Positions 59,742 to 64,000 of a stretch of 64,000 nucleotides of DNA are shown piece by piece. Each line of letters starts with the position of its first letter. Within the stretch, counting starts at the first letter, position 1. The translations under genes were made by a program, and so were the position numbers. This DNA comes from Caldilineae bacterium. GTDB taxonomy: Bacteria; Chloroflexota; Anaerolineae; JAAEKA01. The stretch lies in assembly GCA_020634555.1 (NCBI GenBank), contig JACKBK010000003.1, forward strand, positions 124,001-188,000, written 5' to 3'. The notes beneath the pieces were generated by a model. The model worked only from the letters and a program-made list of their open reading frames with translations. It had not been told where the DNA came from and searched no databases.

Positions 59742-61321
59742 AATTCTCTCACTGGTTGCAGTTGCTCTTGCACAATTTCCGGCAGCGTGAAAAAGAAGGT
59801 TGATCCCTGCCCGGGTGCGCTGCGCACCCAGATCTGGCCGTTGTGAGCCTCGACGATAGCCTTGCTCAGGTAAAGACCCAAGCCGGCGCCCTTTGTCTGG
59901 CGGCGCATCCCCGAGTCGACGCGGTAGAAGCTCTCGAAGAGCCGGCTCTGCTCGGCCGGCGGAATCCCGATACCCTCGTCTGCAATATAGACGGTGATTC
60001 CATGAGAATCGTGCCACGCGCCGATACGAATGACGCCGCCATCGGGCGAATACTTGATCGCGTTGCTGATCAGGTTGTCGATCACCTGGCGGATGCGGGC
60101 TTCATCGGCCAGGACGGCCGGCAGCGCAGCGGGAAAGTCCAGTGTGAACTGGTGCGCCTCAGTTTGCAAGCGGAAGCCATCTACTGCCCGCCGCGCCAGC
60201 CGCTCGATGTTGACCTCGTTCAGGTCCAGCCGGAACACACCGGCCTGAATGCGGCTGGCATCCAGGAGATTATCGATCAGCCCGTTGAGCCGGTCGGCCT
60301 CGTCCTCGATAACGCCTAAGCCGTCGCGCACCGTCTCCGGCTTCCAGGACGCGTCGGGACGGCGCAAGGTGCTGGCATAGCCTTTGATCAGTGAGACCGG
60401 CGTTTTCAGCTCGTGGGAGATGACGCTAACAAAGGTGGATTTCATCTCCTCAGCCTCGCGAAAGCGGGTGATATCCACCACATTAACGATGATGTTGCGA
60501 AGTTGGCCCCCGTCATCGAAAAGCGGCGTGTAGGTGACTCCCAGCGTCAGCCGTGAGCCGCCGGGGCGAATGACATCGCCCTCGACGTAGAGCGACCCGT
60601 CGTCGGGGAGATCACCCAGCGACCCATCGGCGGCGCAGAGGTTTTGTCCATCCGTGTTCTCCAGCGGCAGCACCTTCCAGCACGGTTCCCCCTGCGCCTC
60701 TTCCGCTGCCCAACCGGTCATGCCGGCCAGCGAGCGGTTCATGACCTGGACGCGCCGATCGGGTGTCAGGATCATGACCCCGTTGGCGCTGTTCTCGATG
60801 ATGGCGTTCAGCCGCTGCTTCTCGGCCATGGCCTGCTCGTAGAGCCGCAGATTGCGGACAGCGATGGCGGCCTGGTCGGCGAAACTTTGCAGCACCTGGC
60901 GTTCGTTGGCGCCGAAGGCCAGCCCGCCGCTGCGGAAGACATAGATCGCGCCCAACTGCTCGTCCTCGATGCGCAGCGGCAACTGTACCACCTGACGCAG
61001 GGGAACACCGGCAGCAGCCGACACCAGCGGCAGCGACAACTCAGGCAGGCTGCGCGAGCTGCCAGCTCCGGCGACCAATGGCGGCAACTCCATCAGTCTG
61101 GCAGCCAGGCCGGCCGCCTTGGCCGAGGAAAGGCCAAAGATCGCCTGGGGGATCAGCCGTCCGTCCGCCTGGCGGAGCACCAGCAGTCCCACCTCGCCGC
61201 CGACCATCTCGGCCGCGCTGTTCAGAATCAAGCGCAACAGAGACGGCAGATCCTGCCGGGAAGTCATGGCCCGGCTGATGCGCAAAAGGTAGTCTCGCTG
61301 GCGTAGCTGCAAGGATTGCAT
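59738..61321 (-). CDS. GAF-PAS histidine kinase
   Basis: The protein has 527 residues. The ATG at 61321, with GAGGTGA about ten bases upstream, is preferred over a TTG 36 bases earlier. No TM segment is seen, so it is a soluble sensor. GAF domain about 15-170, PAS about 175-290 (NAIIENSANGVMIL), HisKA with the SHELKTP phospho-His box near residue 300, HATPase with NLISNAIKYSP, DEGIGIP and GAGLGLYLSK. It phosphorylates the adjoining response regulator; the GAF/PAS ligands are unknown. Confidence 0.94.
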   Translation of the reverse strand: MQSLQLRQRDYLLRISRAMTSRQDLPSLLRLILNSAAEMVGGEVGLLVLRQADGRLIPQAIFGLSSAKAAGLAARLMELPPLVAGAGSSRSLPELSLPLVSAAAGVPLRQVVQLPLRIEDEQLGAIYVFRSGGLAFGANERQVLQSFADQAAIAVRNLRLYEQAMAEKQRLNAIIENSANGVMILTPDRRVQVMNRSLAGMTGWAAEEAQGEPCWKVLPLENTDGQNLCAADGSLGDLPDDGSLYVEGDVIRPGGSRLTLGVTYTPLFDDGGQLRNIIVNVVDITRFREAEEMKSTFVSVISHELKTPVSLIKGYASTLRRPDASWKPETVRDGLGVIEDEADRLNGLIDNLLDASRIQAGVFRLDLNEVNIERLARRAVDGFRLQTEAHQFTLDFPAALPAVLADEARIRQVIDNLISNAIKYSPDGGVIRIGAWHDSHGITVYIADEGIGIPPAEQSRLFESFYRVDSGMRRQTKGAGLGLYLSKAIVEAHNGQIWVRSAPGQGSTFFFTLPEIVQEQLQPVREL

Positions 61322-61360
61322 TAAGTTACCGTCACCTCTGAGCTGGTGTGCTTGCAAAGA

Positions 61361-61389
61361 ATCTTAGCTAAAATGCAAGAATGTGTCAA
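61361..61389 (-). promoter_or_regulatory. Promoter of the two-component operon
   Basis: On the minus strand TTGACA (61389-61384), a 17-bp spacer and TAAGAT (61366-61361), 40 bp upstream of the histidine-kinase ATG. Confidence 0.8.
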
Positions 61390-61462
61390 AAGAATGGAAC
61401 CTTTTTCGGGACAGCGGCGTTATGAGGGTGTCTTGCGTTGTATTTCCTCCCCTTCTTCCCCT

Positions 61463-61500
61463 GTGCGCTCCGGTTGGGCTGACCGGAGCGCACAACTTTT
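61463..61500 (+). terminator. Orphan intrinsic terminator 1
   Basis: GTGCGCTCCGGT (61463-61474), loop TGGGCTG, ACCGGAGCGCAC (61482-61493), then AACTTTTT. It is oriented to the plus strand although no plus-strand gene lies upstream within the divergent interval. Confidence 0.85.
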
Positions 61501-61514
61501 TACGGGAAAACCGG

Positions 61515-61560
61515 AAACCCTCCGGGTCTGGTTATCGATAACCAGACCCGGAGGGTTTTT
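61515..61560 (+). terminator. Orphan intrinsic terminator 2
   Basis: A perfect 44-bp palindrome (AAACCCTCCGGGTCTGGTTA... to 61558) followed by further T residues, 22 bp after terminator 1. Two tandem strong terminators without an upstream gene suggest an unannotated plus-strand transcript or insulation of the HEAT-repeat gene. Confidence 0.85.
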
Positions 61561-61645
61561 CGCGCGGCGTACTTTCGGCTATAATGCACCGGCATCCCTC
61601 CCGGATGCTCAGACATAACTATATCACCACATTGAGATATTTTTC

Positions 61646-62329
61646 ATGCCACTTCTATTTCGACATCATCGCCGCCTGTTGCTGTTGGCGCTGCTTCTGT
61701 GCCTGGCTCTGTCAACGTTGCTGGCAGTCGTCGCGCCGCAGACGGTCGCCGCGCAGTCTGAAACCGGCACTCGCAGCCAGCAGTTGCTGGATCAACTCGA
61801 AAACGGCGATCCCTTGCAACAGGAGCAGGCTGCCCAGGAACTGGCCGCCATTGGATCCCGCTCATTCGTTCCTGACTTGACGCGCATCTTCATGGCCACC
61901 GACAATCCGCGTCCGGCAGCCACGGTTCTGGGCGCTATCGGCACCCCGGCCGCGCTGGCTGTGCTGGTAGATGGCCTGAGCGACGAGGCGCTTACGCCGC
62001 GCCGCAACGCAGCCCAACTGATCTTGCTGGAAAAGGACGTTGAGGCGGTACCGGCATTGGTAGTCGGTTTGCAGAACCGCAACCCGCTGACACGCCGCCA
62101 TTCGGCCCAGGTGCTGGGGTTCATCGGGTCACCGCGGGCTGGGAACCCGCTGTTGCGAGCCGCCCACGACATTGATGCTGGCGTGCGCCAGGAAGCCGTC
62201 TGGGCGTTGGGCGAGATCGGAGAGGCGCGCATGCAGCCAGCCTTGAAGGCCATCGCACGCAGCGATCCAGACCTTGAGGTACGTATCGAAGCCGAACGAG
62301 CCGCGCTGCGCGTTGGCGGCGGTTTCTGA
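61646..62329 (+). CDS. Secreted HEAT-repeat protein
   Basis: The protein has 227 residues. Signal peptide (basic RHHRR then LLLLALLLCLALSTLLAVV, cleavage near TVAAQ). The rest is built from about five HEAT/PBS-lyase-like helical pairs (PAATVLGAIGTPAALAVLVDG, RRHSAQVLGFIGSPRAGNPL, VRQEAVWALGEIGEARMQPAL). It is probably an extracytoplasmic protein-interaction scaffold. A consensus TATAAT lies at 61580-61585 with a weak -35. Partners are unknown. Confidence 0.88.
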   Translation: MPLLFRHHRRLLLLALLLCLALSTLLAVVAPQTVAAQSETGTRSQQLLDQLENGDPLQQEQAAQELAAIGSRSFVPDLTRIFMATDNPRPAATVLGAIGTPAALAVLVDGLSDEALTPRRNAAQLILLEKDVEAVPALVVGLQNRNPLTRRHSAQVLGFIGSPRAGNPLLRAAHDIDAGVRQEAVWALGEIGEARMQPALKAIARSDPDLEVRIEAERAALRVGGGF

Positions 62330-62442
62330 GCACGGCGCAACTACTCATCCTGCATCGCTGCGCCACTCCTGCGAAGGCGAGAGTCTGCCGCTCACGCAGA
62401 GTGGATTCGACGGGTGGAGCAGCTTCCAATTACTCGAATCAA

Positions 62443-62471
62443 AACCGCACGGCCCGACGGGCCGTGCGGTT
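62443..62471. terminator. Bidirectional terminator between convergent genes
   Basis: AACCGCACGGCCCG (62443-62456), one base, CGGGCCGTGCGGTT (62458-62471), with T-rich tracts on both sides for either strand. Confidence 0.9.
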
Positions 62472-62498
62472 GATTTTACAACTGGGTCGTGAACGGCG

Positions 62499-63680
62499 CT
62501 AAATGATGCCCACTTCCTTGCCCACCGCGGCGTAGACCTCCAGCGCCTGGTTCATCTGATCCACGGTGTGGGTCGCCATGTAGCTCGTGCGCAGGAGCGC
62601 GCGGCCGCGCGGCACTGCCGGGCTGATGACCGGATTGACGAAGACGCCGGCGTCGAAAAGGGTTTTCCAGACGAAGAAGCAGACCTGGTCCTCGCCAATG
62701 ATGATCGGCACAACCGGCGTGCAGCTCTGGCCGGTGTTGTAGCCGAGCAGGTTCAGCTCGCGGCGCATGTAGGCGGCATTGTCGTTGACGCGCTGCACCA
62801 ACTCTGGTTGGTCGCGCATGATCTCCAGCGCGGCCAGCGCGGCGGCCGCGTTGCTGGGCGGGATGCTGGCGCTGAAGATCATCGACCGCCCGTGATGTTT
62901 GATGTAGGCGATGACGTCGTGGTCGCCGGCAATGAAGCCGCCCAGGCTGGCGAACGACTTGCTGAAGGTGGACATGATCAGATCAACCTCGTCAGTCACA
63001 CCGAAATGGGCGGATGTGCCGCGTCCGCCGCCCAGCACACCAATCGCGTGCGCGTCGTCCACCATCAGGCGAGCGCCGTATTTCTTGACGACGGGGAGAA
63101 TCTCCGGCAGTGGGGCGATGTCCCCTTCCATGCTGAACAGGCCGTCGACAACGACCAGCTTGCCGGCATTTTCCGGCAGCAACTTCAGCACCCGCTCCAG
63201 GTCGCCCAGGTCGTTGTGGCGATAGCGCTTCATGTCGCCGTAAGCCATCTGCGCGCCGTCCACGATGCTGGCGTGGTCGTCCTTGTCGAGAATCGTGTAG
63301 TCGCCGCGGCCCACCAGCGCCGTGATGGTCCCCAGATTGGTCTGGTAGCCGGTGCTGAACACCAAGGAAGCCGGTTTGCCGACCCAGTCGGCCAACTCGG
63401 CTTCGAGCTGCTCGTGCATGGTCAACGTGCCGTTGAGGAACCGGGATCCGGTGCAGCTTGTGCCGTACACCTTGATCGCCTCGATAGCTGCCTCGCGCAC
63501 CTTGGGATGCGTTGTCAGACCCAGATAGTTGTTGGACCCGAACATGAGCAGCCGCCGGCCGTGGTAGACGACCTCCGTGCCCTCGTGGCCGTCCAGCGCG
63601 ATGAAATAAGGATAATAGCCGGTTGCCATCACTTCCTTGACGGTCGTGTAGTTATATGCCTTGTCGAAAATATCTGCCAT
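62499..63680 (-). CDS. Alpha-oxoamine synthase family PLP enzyme (serine palmitoyltransferase/KBL/AONS-like)
   Basis: The protein has 393 residues of fold-type I aminotransferase superfamily. FGSNNYLGLTTHP, GTSCTGSRFLNGT, H136 (DKDDHASI, PLP stacking), D208/H211 (VDDAHAIG) and PLP-lysine K241 (STFSKSFASLGG) are all present. The family condenses amino acids with acyl-CoA: serine to 3-ketosphinganine, glycine to aminoketobutyrate, alanine to KAPA. The GSRFLNGT and FSASIPPSNAAA segments look most like bacterial serine-palmitoyltransferase-type sequences, but no sphingolipid, biotin or threonine genes are nearby to decide. Confidence 0.88.
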   Translation of the reverse strand: MADIFDKAYNYTTVKEVMATGYYPYFIALDGHEGTEVVYHGRRLLMFGSNNYLGLTTHPKVREAAIEAIKVYGTSCTGSRFLNGTLTMHEQLEAELADWVGKPASLVFSTGYQTNLGTITALVGRGDYTILDKDDHASIVDGAQMAYGDMKRYRHNDLGDLERVLKLLPENAGKLVVVDGLFSMEGDIAPLPEILPVVKKYGARLMVDDAHAIGVLGGGRGTSAHFGVTDEVDLIMSTFSKSFASLGGFIAGDHDVIAYIKHHGRSMIFSASIPPSNAAAALAALEIMRDQPELVQRVNDNAAYMRRELNLLGYNTGQSCTPVVPIIIGEDQVCFFVWKTLFDAGVFVNPVISPAVPRGRALLRTSYMATHTVDQMNQALEVYAAVGKEVGII

Positions 63681-63721
63681 GCGTAAGGGTCTCCAGTCTG
63701 TGTATTGCCCTAGCCCGCGCC

Positions 63722-63750
63722 ATTATAGACGGGGAAAGAGGAAATGACAA
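63722..63750 (-). promoter_or_regulatory. Promoter of the alpha-oxoamine synthase gene
   Basis: On the minus strand TTGTCA (63750-63745), a 17-bp spacer and TATAAT (63727-63722), about 42 bp upstream of the ATG. Confidence 0.75.
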
Positions 63751-64000
63751 GATACCTGGAAAGAGAGCAGAAGCAGGGGCGCAAGCCTGGCGGCCGCGGA
63801 ACCTCCGCGCCATACGCGCTGATGCAAGATGAGGTTGGCACACATAGCACGATCCCGCGGCTGTTCAGCTACATCAACGGAGGAGAGCCTGAAGCAAAGG
63901 ACTAACTCTGCTACTTTAGTTTCCTCGCCTCCTGGCTTGCATGAAAGTCCAGGTAGCTCAGCCAACCGCGAACCGATAGATTGCCCCACTGATTGTGTGG
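63751..64000. other. Terminal interval with no supported gene
   Basis: No start with a ribosome site, recognised domain or RNA is visible. A short open minus-strand frame here has no recognisable motif. It may contain the end or control region of a gene beyond the window. Confidence 0.5.

Noticed and set aside
62568..63686. A 372-codon plus-strand open frame
   Set aside because: Antisense to the alpha-oxoamine synthase gene, whose catalytic residues are all present.
63951..64000. AGGTAGCTCAG resembling a tRNA D-arm
   Set aside because: The following bases do not give the D-loop, anticodon stem or TpsiC arm of a tRNA, and there is no acceptor pairing in the visible sequence.

Overview
The window looks like chromosome from a GC-rich, free-living bacterium, most likely a member of the Chloroflexota (Anaerolineae/Caldilineae-like). 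This is an inference. It rests on the CIRCE-controlled groESL pair, very long secreted proteins with Thr/Pro/Ala linkers and DNRLRE or Fn3-like modules, gingipain-type C25 proteases, a DUF4012/DUF2723/BY-kinase/sortase surface-polysaccharide operon, tungsten-type aldehyde oxidoreductase genes and a BMP-type nucleoside ABC transporter. No rRNA, tRNA, transposase, phage gene or CRISPR array was found. Nearly every gene has an intact frame.

Layout. 1-3.2 kb: the 3' part of an aldehyde:ferredoxin oxidoreductase (AOR) faces a radical-SAM maturase and two tandem MoaD-like genes. 3.3-5.2 kb: pyrG behind a strong promoter and a short leader hairpin. 5.3-10.6 kb: a BMP-family nucleoside/purine ABC operon (lipoprotein, ATPase, two permeases) ending in a DinB-like gene. 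10.6-17.8 kb: a structured leader or small RNA before a UroD-like gene, then NUDIX, M28 peptidase, PHP phosphoesterase, inositol monophosphatase and TPR genes, separated by unusual palindromic elements. 18-20.3 kb: groES-groEL with CIRCE. 20.5-22.7 kb: an SGNH hydrolase and a VapBC-like toxin-antitoxin pair.

22.9-38.5 kb is a surface/secretome region. It has two convergent giant modular proteins (glycosidase-like domain plus DNRLRE plus beta-propeller or CBM9-like/dockerin-like tails), an ABC-2 exporter, and two C25 cysteine proteases flanking a membrane-anchored Fn3-like stalk protein. 39.1-41 kb holds a compact locus resembling part of a lasso-peptide pathway: a PqqD-like recognition protein, a 40-residue precursor with a YxxPxL leader motif that is too short for routine gene callers, and an HPr-kinase-like protein, but no lasso protease or cyclase. 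Facing it is an overlapping operon of DUF4012 protein, anchored Fn3-like protein and B12-type radical SAM enzyme.

45.8-56.8 kb is one long leftward operon for surface polysaccharide and surface protein display: sortase, BY-kinase/chain-length regulator, flippase-like protein, GT2 glycosyltransferase, two glycosidase-like proteins, a DUF11-like protein with an LPPTG motif, and a DUF2723 membrane protein. 56.9-64 kb holds a TGS-uridine-kinase-like protein with a GYD protein, a two-component system, a secreted HEAT-repeat protein and an alpha-oxoamine synthase.

Intergenic DNA is rich in dispersed inverted repeats of several families: REP-like GTCATTCCCGCG elements, a 76/134-bp MITE-like element present twice, hairpin arrays with fixed tetraloops and variable stems, and elements sharing a GGTCAGGAGACC core. 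The candidate new system I rate highest is the 39.1-41 kb RiPP-like locus. The hairpin array at 14.5-14.75 kb is the most unusual non-coding structure.
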